Source of the DNA: Paenibacillus donghaensis
GTDB lineage: Bacteria > Bacillota > Bacilli > Paenibacillales > Paenibacillaceae
Length of the DNA: 64,000 bases
Reading direction: 5' to 3'
Assembly (NCBI RefSeq): GCF_002192415.1
Contig: NZ_CP021780.1
Coordinates: forward strand, 2,356,001-2,420,000
Below the pieces are notes generated by a model. That model did not search any database. It saw only the letters and a list, made by a program, of their open reading frames with translations, and was not told the origin of the DNA. The position numbers and the translations under genes are program-made. Below are positions 15,622-22,921 of the stretch, piece by piece. The stretch's first letter is position 1; the number at the start of each line of letters is the position of its first letter.

Positions 15622-16380
15622 ATGAAGCTGATATCATGGAATGTAAACGGCCTGCGGGCCTGTGTGAATAAAGGGTTTAATGAATATTTTGCCGCAAGCG
15701 ATGCGGATATCTTCTGTGTGCAGGAAACGAAACTGCAAGAAGGACAGATCACGCTTGAGCATGGGGAGGAGTACCGCCAGTATTGGAACTATGCAGTGAA
15801 AAAGGGGTATTCCGGCACGGCTGTGTTCACCCGGATTCCGCCGCTTTCGGTCTGGTACGGGTTAGAGGAAGATTCGGAGGCGGAAGGCCGGATGATCACG
15901 CTGGAATTTGAAAACTTCTATCTGGTGAACGTATACACGCCCAATGCGAAACGCGATTTGTCCCGGCTGGATTACCGGATGGAATGGGAGGACCGTTTCC
16001 GCAGCTATGTTCAGAAGCTGGATGCACAGAAACCGGTCCTGATCTGCGGGGATCTGAATGTGGCGCATGAGGAGATTGATCTGAAGAATGCCAAGCCCAA
16101 TATCGGCAATTCCGGCTTCACCCTTGAGGAAAGAGCCAAGATGAGCTCGCTGCTGGCGGCCGGCTTCATCGATACGTTCCGTCATTTCTACCCGGATAAG
16201 ACCGGCGCCTACTCCTGGTGGTCCTATATGCCCAAGGTGCGGGAACGGAATGTTGGCTGGCGGATCGATTATTTTCTGGCCTCGGCCAGACTTGCGGATC
16301 AACTGAAGGGCGCTTATATTGAATGTGATGTGATGGGCAGCGACCATTGCCCGGTAGTGCTGGAACTGGCGGATCTATAG
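15622..16380 (+). CDS. exoA: Exodeoxyribonuclease III / AP endonuclease
   Basis: This enzyme cleaves DNA 5' to abasic sites and has 3'-5' exonuclease activity in base-excision repair. The 252 residues match the ExoA/Xth length. Motifs are SWNVNGLRA (start), CVQETKLQEGQ (metal Glu), YTPNAKRDLSRLDYR, GDLNVAHEEIDL (catalytic Asp/Asn), GWRIDYFLAS and SDHCPVVLEL (catalytic Asp-His). The start ATG follows AAGGAGA by 14 nt. Single gene, divergent from the XRE pair. Confidence 0.93.
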   Translation: MKLISWNVNGLRACVNKGFNEYFAASDADIFCVQETKLQEGQITLEHGEEYRQYWNYAVKKGYSGTAVFTRIPPLSVWYGLEEDSEAEGRMITLEFENFYLVNVYTPNAKRDLSRLDYRMEWEDRFRSYVQKLDAQKPVLICGDLNVAHEEIDLKNAKPNIGNSGFTLEERAKMSSLLAAGFIDTFRHFYPDKTGAYSWWSYMPKVRERNVGWRIDYFLASARLADQLKGAYIECDVMGSDHCPVVLELADL

Positions 16381-16388
16381 GCTGTTCC

Positions 16389-16437
16389 TGCGAGAAATAG
16401 AAGGATAATTGATGGTGTTATACATTCTTATATTTTA
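16389..16437. repeat. Fragment of the REP-like element (inverted)
   Basis: GCGAGAAATAGAAGGATAAT and TTCTTATATTTTAAG match the left part of the element at 5684 in reverse orientation. It lies between two convergent genes. Confidence 0.7.
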
Positions 16438-16476
16438 AGAAAAGGCTGTGCAGTCCCCAGAGGATTGCACAGCCTG
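16438..16476 (-). terminator. Intrinsic terminator of the VanZ-RDD gene
   Basis: On the minus strand AGGCTGTGCA pairs with TGCACAGCCT and is followed by TTTTCTT. Confidence 0.85.
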
Positions 16477-16494
16477 TTCGTGCGTATTTACGTG

Positions 16495-17652
16495 TTATTG
16501 CGGTGTAATGGCTTCGTCTTGAGCAGGCGGGGCCGGAAGCGGTTCAGCTTCATGCGCAGCAAGCTTATCCGGCCAGGAGATGTTGTGTGCGGTCCGGCTC
16601 AGCCGCTCGTAGAACAGCAGCTCTTTCTTGAATACTGCGGCTACCAGATGGATCAGGAAGGCCATATCCATGACCATCAGCACAATCTGCAGCAGCATTC
16701 CCCAACCGGTCCCAAGCATCGGGCGGAAAAAAGGCTCCAGCAGCAGCACATGCAGGCCAAGCAGCACCCAATAGAGCAATCCATAGCGGATGATTAGCCC
16801 CCATAGTGGGTAACGCTCACTGCTGCCCTGGACATGAATGCGCACAATCCATTTGCCCAGAGTCCGGCCCTTGGTCAGCAGAGGAATCAGCATGAAGTAG
16901 ATCCCCGTTGTGAGCCAGAAGGCACCCGGAACGTTCAGCACATATAAGATGCCTGTTGAGAAAGACCATAAGGGACCGTCGATCATAAAAGCCAGTAAAC
17001 GGCGGGTATAGGTGACTCTTTTGGCAGCCAGATCCTCATTCGTATCCAGCTTCTCAATGCGCGGCAGCAGTCCGGAGATCCAGATGGCTATCCGGTATCC
17101 GAGCAGTCCGCCGAGTGTATTGGTAATCAGATCGTCGACATCAAACAGCCGGTAAGGATGATCATAGAAGCCAAAGATGCCGGTCACCTGAGTAATCTCG
17201 AAGGACAACGACAATAAGAACGACAATAGAACACAAATGACCCACCGGGTCCGGAAGTAATAACGCAGGAACATCCCGAACGGTACGGTTAACGCGACAT
17301 TAAAGAGTGCCAGCAATAGTGAAGGCTGACGCAGCAGCGATAAATAACTGCCCAGGCGGGCATTGTCAAGATCTACCCCCTTGAAAATATCCTGAATGAA
17401 CTGCAGCGGAATATACTGCATAATCGGACCGGTAGGGGCGGCATTATGCCGCGTTGGGGGCAGCGGAAGCAGCACCAGATAGAATGCGTTCATCAGGTAC
17501 AGCAGCAGCAGATACAGGATCAGTGCTCTGATCTTGTTGATGTAGCCATGACGGCGGTACTGGACCACCAGAAACGGCAGGGTGAACAGCAGTGCTGCTA
17601 CCGGAAAGGTTAAGAAGGCATAGGAAATGGGAAAAAGATACGTTTCGAACAT
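16495..17652 (-). CDS. VanZ-RDD two-domain membrane protein
   Basis: This 385-residue polytopic membrane protein has an N-terminal VanZ-like domain (about 30-195) with LSLSFEITQVTGIFG and FDVDDLITNTLGGLLGY. A C-terminal RDD domain (about 210-355) starts YTRRLLAFMIDGPL, where the Arg and Asp give the RDD name, and carries KGRTLGKWIVRI. The VanZ domain of enterococci gives low-level teicoplanin resistance; RDD domains are of unsettled transport function. The fusion occurs in Paenibacillus-type genomes, so no resistance claim is made. Monocistronic. Confidence 0.83.
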   Translation of the reverse strand: MFETYLFPISYAFLTFPVAALLFTLPFLVVQYRRHGYINKIRALILYLLLLYLMNAFYLVLLPLPPTRHNAAPTGPIMQYIPLQFIQDIFKGVDLDNARLGSYLSLLRQPSLLLALFNVALTVPFGMFLRYYFRTRWVICVLLSFLLSLSFEITQVTGIFGFYDHPYRLFDVDDLITNTLGGLLGYRIAIWISGLLPRIEKLDTNEDLAAKRVTYTRRLLAFMIDGPLWSFSTGILYVLNVPGAFWLTTGIYFMLIPLLTKGRTLGKWIVRIHVQGSSERYPLWGLIIRYGLLYWVLLGLHVLLLEPFFRPMLGTGWGMLLQIVLMVMDMAFLIHLVAAVFKKELLFYERLSRTAHNISWPDKLAAHEAEPLPAPPAQDEAITPQ

Positions 17653-17804
17653 GGGACACCTGCCATAATCGTTAATTTTGATAGGAAGACCTGAATCGGT
17701 GACACAGGTGTTCCCGGCTTATTATAGTTTTTTGACCCGTAGAACTCAACTTATTTATTGCCCGCTCCCGGCATACATATAGTCCATAAAGGAGCGTGAC
17801 AAGA

Positions 17805-18152
17805 ATGGAGAAAAAAGTGCAGCACTATTACCGCCTGAAGCAGAAGCAAAAAGAGCTGGAGCAGGAAGTGGCCGAGCTTCGCCGGGAGATTATGGCCTAC
17901 TGCAGTGAACAAGGACAGACGGAAACCGTGATCGGCAGTTATAAAGTCAAGCTGATCGCCCAGAACCGCAAGGAATATGATGACAGCAAGCTGTATGACA
18001 CGCTCACAGACCCGGAAGTCTGGCGGCTGCTGTCCAGAACCGACCCTTCCAAGGTGGCCAGTCTCACCAAGCTGAACGTAATCTCTGAAGAACAGATCAG
18101 GCACACCTATTCACTGAAGACGGTAACTCTGCTGCAGGTGGACAAAAAATAG
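17805..18152 (+). CDS. Coiled-coil hypothetical protein
   Basis: This 115-residue protein is not recognised. An N-terminal coiled coil (about 3-35, HYYRLKQKQKELEQEVAELR) precedes a small globular part containing GSYKVKLIAQNRKEYDDSKL, TDPEVWRLLSRTDPSKVASL and TKLNVISEEQI. The layout recalls phage-type accessory proteins, but no phage context exists. AAAGGAG lies 10 nt before ATG 17805; a GTG at 17796 is too close to it. Terminator at 18170. Confidence 0.6.
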   Translation: MEKKVQHYYRLKQKQKELEQEVAELRREIMAYCSEQGQTETVIGSYKVKLIAQNRKEYDDSKLYDTLTDPEVWRLLSRTDPSKVASLTKLNVISEEQIRHTYSLKTVTLLQVDKK

Positions 18153-18169
18153 CATAGTGGCAGTCAGCT

Positions 18170-18203
18170 GAAAACGGTATCCTTTAGGGGAGGCCGTTTT
18201 TTT
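18170..18203 (+). terminator. Intrinsic terminator
   Basis: AAAACGG and CCGTTTT flank a 16-nt loop and are followed by a run of T. Confidence 0.75.
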
Positions 18204-18205
18204 GT

Positions 18206-18246
18206 AAATATAAGAATGTATAGGCTTAACACCATAATTTATCCTA
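18206..18246. repeat. Left-end fragment of the REP-like element
   Basis: AAATATAAGAATGTATAGGC and CACCATAATTTATCCT match the left end of the 5684 copy. Confidence 0.6.
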
Positions 18247-18305
18247 GCACTGTGAAACATTTAGCCCGGCTGTAGCGTGTTTCAGTTGAAGGGAGTCGAA
18301 GACAC

Positions 18306-18797
18306 TTGAAGGAGCAGATGTCTTATTCGGAACAATATATCACGCAGCGGGTCCGAGACTACTCTGATATGGTGCTGCGGCTGGCATTCGCCTATCTCCG
18401 CAACAGGGCCGATGCACAGGATGTATGCCAGGATGTTTTTATCCGCTTGTTCAAGCAGCCCCGGACGTTTACGGATCATGAGCATGAGTGGTCCTGGATC
18501 ATCCGCGTGACAATCAACCGCTGCAAGGATATGTTGCGCAGTCCCTGGAAGCGGAAGAATATACTCACCCGGGAGGTCGATCTGCCTATCCGGGACAGCC
18601 AAGGCCGGGAGGTGGTTGCTTATGTACTGGAGCTGCCGGCTAAATACAGGCTGGTGATCCATCTCTATTATTTCGAGCATTACAGCACAGCTGAGGTTGC
18701 GGCGCTGCTTCAGCTGAAAGAAGCCACAGTCCGCACACAGCTGAGAAGAGCCAGAGAGCTGCTCAGAACCGCGATGGGAGGGACCGGTAATGCATAG
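18306..18797 (+). CDS. ECF-type RNA polymerase sigma factor
   Basis: This 163-residue group-4 sigma factor has region 2 with RLAFAYLRNRADAQDVCQDV and WIIRVTINRCKD. Region 4 has LPAKYRLVIHLYYFEHYSTA, EVAALLQLKEATVRTQL and RRARELL. It would direct transcription of a stress regulon and is probably held by the membrane protein encoded immediately downstream. The start is uncertain: TTG 18306 has GGGAG 11 nt upstream, while ATG 18318 has AAGGAG only 4 nt upstream. The stop overlaps the next start by 8 bp. Confidence 0.87.
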   Translation: MKEQMSYSEQYITQRVRDYSDMVLRLAFAYLRNRADAQDVCQDVFIRLFKQPRTFTDHEHEWSWIIRVTINRCKDMLRSPWKRKNILTREVDLPIRDSQGREVVAYVLELPAKYRLVIHLYYFEHYSTAEVAALLQLKEATVRTQLRRARELLRTAMGGTGNA

Positions 18798-19443
18798 ATA
18801 TGTACAAGGCATGAGCGAAATCAAAGCTTCTGCAGAGCTGGAGCAGAGGATCATTGCAGATGTGCTTCAAGGCAACCGCAAGTCACGGCGCTCAGAAAGC
18901 CAGCGACGTAGACTCTTCAGAACCGCGCTAACGGTGGTCGGACTGACCCTTGTTCTGTTTGCGGCGAGTCTCCTTACTATATTTAACCATACCACAGAAC
19001 CTGAACAAACCGGAACCCGGATGTTATGGAGTGAAAGGTTTAGTGTGAAGGTATTTGCAGCGGATGGACAGCACCCTCAGGTGGAGCCCAATGTGGAATT
19101 TCCCTTCGGGGATTATCGGGTGACGAACAGCCGAGCCCCGGGACATGCGCTCATCATTTCAGCTGAAGGAGCAGAAGAGATTAAGATTCAGGCTTCAACA
19201 GGGGGCCTGCTGCTGTGGAATCCGCCGGATTACAAGGTATACAATCAAGGGCAGGAGTTGACCATTAAGCCGGGGGAGCCGATCTATTGGTCGCCTCTAA
19301 GCGGACAGGACGGCAGCTACGGGGAAACCGCTAGACTAACCCTCACCGCTAATGACGATGGTCAAGCCGTAGGCTCTGCGTACATCGAGATCAGTATGGA
19401 TCAGATGGGCGTTTACCAAGGCAGGCTGGTGGAGGCGAAATGA
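18790..19443 (+). CDS. Membrane-anchored partner (putative anti-sigma factor) of the upstream ECF sigma
   Basis: This 217-residue protein has a basic cytoplasmic N-terminus (about 1-46), one transmembrane helix (ALTVVGLTLVLFAASLLTIF) and an extracytoplasmic domain of about 150 residues. That domain includes FPFGDYRVTNSRAPGHALII and a strand-rich C-terminus. No zinc-binding anti-sigma motif is visible. The anti-sigma role is inferred from the 8-bp overlap with the sigma gene and the topology. Confidence 0.65.
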   Translation: MHRYVQGMSEIKASAELEQRIIADVLQGNRKSRRSESQRRRLFRTALTVVGLTLVLFAASLLTIFNHTTEPEQTGTRMLWSERFSVKVFAADGQHPQVEPNVEFPFGDYRVTNSRAPGHALIISAEGAEEIKIQASTGGLLLWNPPDYKVYNQGQELTIKPGEPIYWSPLSGQDGSYGETARLTLTANDDGQAVGSAYIEISMDQMGVYQGRLVEAK

Positions 19444-19538
19444 GCGGTTTGCCGAACATCGGTGCAGCATTTTGATTTTTGCGTTAAAATAAGAGGTGAT
19501 GTTATAGAAGCAAAGATAGAGACGGAGGAAAACTACTG

Positions 19539-20771
19539 ATGAACGATTTCGAACTAATGCTGGAGAAATATGCGGATCTGGTGGTGAAGGTTGGCGTCAA
19601 TGTACAGCCAGGACAGGTGCTGATGGTACATGCCCCCTTGGAGACTGCGGAGCTGACCCGCCTGATTGTGGGCAAAGCCTATGAAGCTGGAGCCAAATAC
19701 GTAATGGTTGACTGGGATGATGAAGCCGTGACCCGAATCCGTTATGAGAAAGCGCCGGAAGATTCGTTTGGATTCTATCCGCAGTGGCATGCCGATATGC
19801 TGGAGCAATTCGCAGCGGTCAATGGGGCCGTTCTACATATTAAGGTACCGGATCCTGAGCTGTTTCAGGGCATTGACGGTAACAAGGTGTCCACTGCAGT
19901 GAAAGCCGCTGCCGTTGCCCGCAAGAAATACCAGCATTACACCCGTAATAACCAAATCAGCTGGTCGCTCGTCAAGGCGCCAACTCGTGCCTGGGCCAAT
20001 AAAGTATTCGCCGACCTTCCAGAGGAGGAGCGTGTGGATGCGATGTGGGAGGCGGTATTCCAGATGAACCGCGTCGGTAGCGATGATCCGGTTGCAGCCT
20101 GGCGCGAGCATATCGGCCAGCTGAAGCTGAGCCAGGACCGTATGAATGCCAAGCGCTACAAGAGTCTGCATTACCGCGCGCCCGGTACGGATCTGCGTGT
20201 GGAGATGCCGGAAGGCCATCTGTGGCGCGGCGGCGGTGGCGAGAATGCCAGCGGGGTGTATTTTGTAGCCAATATGCCTACTGAGGAAATCTACACTATG
20301 CCGCACCGCTTGGGCGTCAACGGTACCGTGCGCAGCACGCTGCCGCTGAACTTGAACGGCAGGCTGGTGGACGGCATTACAATTACGTTCAAGGACGGCA
20401 AGGTAACCGATTATGATGCCGTCTCCGGGCGTGAGCATCTGACCTCCCTGCTGGAAACGGATGAGGGGGCTTCTTATCTGGGCGAAATGGCGCTCGTGCC
20501 GCATGATTCACCAATCTCCCGTCTAGGCCGTGTGTTCTATAACACAGGAATCGACGAGAATGCGTCTTGCCACTTCGCTCTGGGCAGCGCCTATCCGGTG
20601 AATATTGAAGGCGGTACACAGATGAGCAGCGAAGAGCTGCTGGCGAAAGGCGCGAATGTCAGCCTGACGCATGTCGATTTCATGATCGGCTCCGGTGAGC
20701 TGGATATTGATGGTGAGCTGGCGGACGGAACGATCGAGCCGGTCTTCCGGCAGGGCAACTGGGTGCTGTAA
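19539..20771 (+). CDS. M29-family metallo-aminopeptidase
   Basis: This cytoplasmic leucyl-type aminopeptidase (AmpS/thermophilic aminopeptidase family) has 410 residues, the usual size. Family features are VVKVGVNVQPGQVLMVHAPL, GENASGVYFVANMPTEEIY (metal Glu), GEMALVPHDSPISRLGRVFY, the segment ENASCHFALGSAYP (metal His) and SLTHVDFMIGSGELDI. A clear GGAGG site precedes the ATG. Single gene with its own terminator; likely role is peptide turnover. Confidence 0.92.
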   Translation: MNDFELMLEKYADLVVKVGVNVQPGQVLMVHAPLETAELTRLIVGKAYEAGAKYVMVDWDDEAVTRIRYEKAPEDSFGFYPQWHADMLEQFAAVNGAVLHIKVPDPELFQGIDGNKVSTAVKAAAVARKKYQHYTRNNQISWSLVKAPTRAWANKVFADLPEEERVDAMWEAVFQMNRVGSDDPVAAWREHIGQLKLSQDRMNAKRYKSLHYRAPGTDLRVEMPEGHLWRGGGGENASGVYFVANMPTEEIYTMPHRLGVNGTVRSTLPLNLNGRLVDGITITFKDGKVTDYDAVSGREHLTSLLETDEGASYLGEMALVPHDSPISRLGRVFYNTGIDENASCHFALGSAYPVNIEGGTQMSSEELLAKGANVSLTHVDFMIGSGELDIDGELADGTIEPVFRQGNWVL

Positions 20772-20784
20772 AGTTTGCTTGTTT

Positions 20785-20827
20785 CACCAAAAAGCGTAAT
20801 TCCTTGGAGGAATTACGCTTTTTGGTG
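20785..20827 (+). terminator. Strong terminator of the aminopeptidase gene
   Basis: Perfect 19-bp arms 20785-20803 and 20809-20827 enclose a 5-nt loop. The right arm contains the T-rich CTTTTTGG. Confidence 0.85.
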
Positions 20828-20947
20828 TGGTAGGAGTGAGTCTATCTCCGATGAATTCGACGTGGCACAAGGAATGGCTGAATTTAATTGCGAAAGTGCA
20901 TCTAATTCGCGGATTTTTTACGTTTTGGAGCAAATAGATGCACTTTT

Positions 20948-21369
20948 GGTTACTACTTAGGACCCTGCGAAGATATAGAAGGTTTACTTGCGAAGGTTAG
21001 GGGATCGCACTACCGTAATCCAAACCCTCTCCTACCCGAACTACAGGTAACCTACGTCCTAACGGACCGTATAGCCTCTATTTCCTCATTTCTGCGCTGG
21101 TTTGGAATGTAACGGACCGCATAGCCTCTATATCGGAAAAACAGGCCTTACCTAGTGGGTTTCGGCTTGAATAGGGGCTCCTGAGTCCGTTAGAGCTGCA
21201 AAACAGCCTTTTTACAGCAAATAGGGGCTCCTGAGTCCGTTAATAGTCTGAAAGTTAATCGCTGGTTACCGGCGACAGCCTTTTATGCTTAGCCTCCTTG
21301 TCGCGCGGTGTGGTATGACAGGCTCGGACGAGTAACACATGGAACACAAGGGGGCTCTAAGTAGTAACC
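20948..21369. repeat. Family-B cassette bounded by 13-bp inverted repeats
   Basis: The ends are GGTTACTACTTAG (20948-20960) and CTAAGTAGTAACC (21357-21369), perfect inverted copies. Inside, direct units AACGGACCGTATAGCCTCTA (21061) and AACGGACCGCATAGCCTCTA (21111) lie 50 bp apart. Inverted units TAGGGGCTCCTGAGTCCGTT (21172, 21222) lie 50 bp apart. The rest of the cassette is about 85 percent alike, by eye, to the reverse complement of 38077-38496. Confidence 0.85.
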
Positions 21370-21488
21370 AAAAAGGCATCTAATTTGGCGTTCTGAGCGT
21401 TAGAGGTCAGATTTACTCGAGATTTAGTTGCAGAAACGCACTTAATGGCCCGCTGACGGGTGATTTGGCTGAAATTAGTTGCACTTTC

Positions 21489-21821
21489 GGTTACCACTTA
21501 GGACCTTGGTTTTACCCATATAGATTTGAGCGTTCTAAGTCCAAACACGTAGGTGGCTATGGGGAAAATCTACCGTTAACTCCCAGCTATAGAACGTGAA
21601 CTTAAGAATGTGACATACGGAGTTTCCAGGAAGTGCTATGCATCAGGCTTTCTGGCAACTCCACTACTCCATTCTTAAGTTCATCTTATATAGTGTTTGG
21701 TTTTCATGACATATAGGGAAAAGTTACCACTAAATTGTCTTTCGAGGGCATTATGAAGCGGATAGCACGTAATTAGCGGTAGATTTTCCCTATCATTCTT
21801 CGTTGGGCCTAAGTAGTAACC
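21489..21821. repeat. Family-C cassette bounded by the same 13-bp inverted repeats
   Basis: The ends are GGTTACCACTTAG (one mismatch) and CTAAGTAGTAACC. The interior carries GGGGAAAATCTACCGTTAA (about 21560), AGGGAAAAGTTACCACTA (about 21717) and TAGCGGTAGATTTTCCCTAT (about 21774). The 107-bp inverted-repeat element at 21587 is inserted in it. Compared with the intact copy at 49347-49627, the fourth unit has been lost. Confidence 0.8.
21587..21693. repeat. 107-bp inverted-repeat element nested in the family-C cassette
   Basis: Arms 21587-21610 and 21670-21693 match at 21 of 24 positions in inverted orientation (core GAACTTAAGAATG / CATTCTTAAGTTC). The interior shows no ORF. It resembles a miniature inverted-repeat element. 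An arms-only relative lies at 2914-2953. Confidence 0.7.
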
Positions 21822-22252
21822 ACTTCCGAATAATTCTTCTGAAAGCTCCATGGCACCATGTATCCTCGCTGGGACCTAAGCAGTAACCACTTTCGCATCT
21901 ATTTGCTCCGAGTGATCCAGAGTAGCATTCTAATTCTTCGCGGGAAGGTAAGTAGCAACCACAATCGCGTCTACTCCTATGCTGGTTGGCTACCCGGCTG
22001 AATTAGGTACATATTCGCAATCTAAACTACGTGGTGCGTGATTTCAGTATCCGCGCATACGGGTCCGCAGATCTTTGCGGTGAATGAATAATATCATGAA
22101 GGTCCGGTTCCTTTCGGCGCTGTAATAGGGGACAGTATACCATAGCAGGCCGGAAGATTACGAGTGTGCTGGCTTCAGAGGATTGTAATATTCACTCTCC
22201 CCGATATACTATTGTACAGGTATTCCAATAACATTACAGGAGGCGGTTACTG

Positions 22253-22813
22253 ATGAATATGGAGCTTCAGCCGATGGCACAGCTGATCCGGGAACGGAGG
22301 ACGGTCAGACAATTTAAGGACGATGCGGTACCGCAGGAGCTGCTGCTGTCCTTGCTGAATACAGCTAATTGGGCACCGAATCACGGTCTGCGGGAACCTT
22401 GGCGTTATATTCAATTCTCGGGTGATGCACGACAAGTTTTTACGGAGGCGGTGCTTGGGGCATTATCAGCAGAGGACAGACTGAAATATAAAGAACAACG
22501 TATGAAAGACTACATGACCATCCCCGTACATCTGCTGGTAGTCATGAAGGAAGATCCGCGTCCCAAGCAGTGGATGGAGGACTTCGGGGCAGTCTGCAGC
22601 TGGATTCAATGCTTCCAGCTGGCTGCCTGGGAGCAGGGACTTGGTGTGGTCTGGAAGACCAATGCTTATCAGAATGCTCCATCTTTCCGTGATATAGCGG
22701 GCGTGGGTCCGGGGGAGAAGGTTGTTGGAGTGCTGCACATCGGCTTCCCGGAAGTTATTCCCGCTTCCAGACCGCGGACGCCTGCTGAAGATAAGCTGAC
22801 TCTGTTCGAATAA
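22253..22813 (+). CDS. Nitroreductase-family flavoprotein
   Basis: This 186-residue FMN-dependent oxidoreductase belongs to the nitroreductase superfamily. The phosphate-binding RERRTVRQFKDDAVP motif is near the start, then NWAPNHGLREPWRYI, the dimer/FMN segment FGAVCSWIQCFQLAAWEQGL, and KVVGVLHIGFPE near the C-terminus. The closest pattern is the YdjA-type small nitroreductase. Natural substrate unknown. ACAGGAGG site 8 nt before the ATG. It lies upstream of the Fur-boxed AraC gene but has no such box itself. Confidence 0.87.
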   Translation: MNMELQPMAQLIRERRTVRQFKDDAVPQELLLSLLNTANWAPNHGLREPWRYIQFSGDARQVFTEAVLGALSAEDRLKYKEQRMKDYMTIPVHLLVVMKEDPRPKQWMEDFGAVCSWIQCFQLAAWEQGLGVVWKTNAYQNAPSFRDIAGVGPGEKVVGVLHIGFPEVIPASRPRTPAEDKLTLFE

Positions 22814-22839
22814 ACAAGAACGGCTAGATTGACTATCGG

Positions 22840-22868
22840 TTGCAATTGATAACGATTATCAATAGAAT
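22840..22868 (+). promoter_or_regulatory. Fur-controlled promoter of the first AraC/binding-protein ORF
   Basis: TTGCAA (22840-22845) - 17 nt - TAGAAT (22863-22868). The Fur box TGATAACGATTATCA (22847-22861, one mismatch to the 7-1-7 consensus) fills the spacer exactly, so bound Fur would exclude RNA polymerase. Confidence 0.8.
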
Positions 22869-22921
22869 AAGAGTAATGTGCTGGGTAGACAAACAGCCAA
22901 AGATTATAGTAGGAGTGAAGT

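Larger units (their letters stand above)
20828..22230. other. Gene-free 1.4-kb repeat cluster
   Basis: No ORF here has a ribosome site or protein-like composition. The region is built from repeats: a 60-bp hairpin-like module at 20890-20940 (TGCATCTAAT against AAATAGATGCA), a family-B cassette (20948-21369), a module at 21370-21480 (GCATCTAATT and AATTAGTTGC inverted), and a family-C cassette (21489-21821). Isolated CTAAGTAGTAACC-like units follow at about 21873 and 21948. The promoter of the nitroreductase gene should lie after about 22100. Confidence 0.8.

Noticed and set aside
16495..17652. Glycopeptide-resistance determinant (VanZ)
   Set aside because: No other van genes are present; VanZ-RDD proteins are ordinary chromosomal membrane proteins in this group.
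20828..22230. Possible genes or a genomic island core in the 1.4-kb gap
   Set aside because: No frame has a ribosome site, a start at normal distance and protein-like composition. The sequence is explained by repeat modules.
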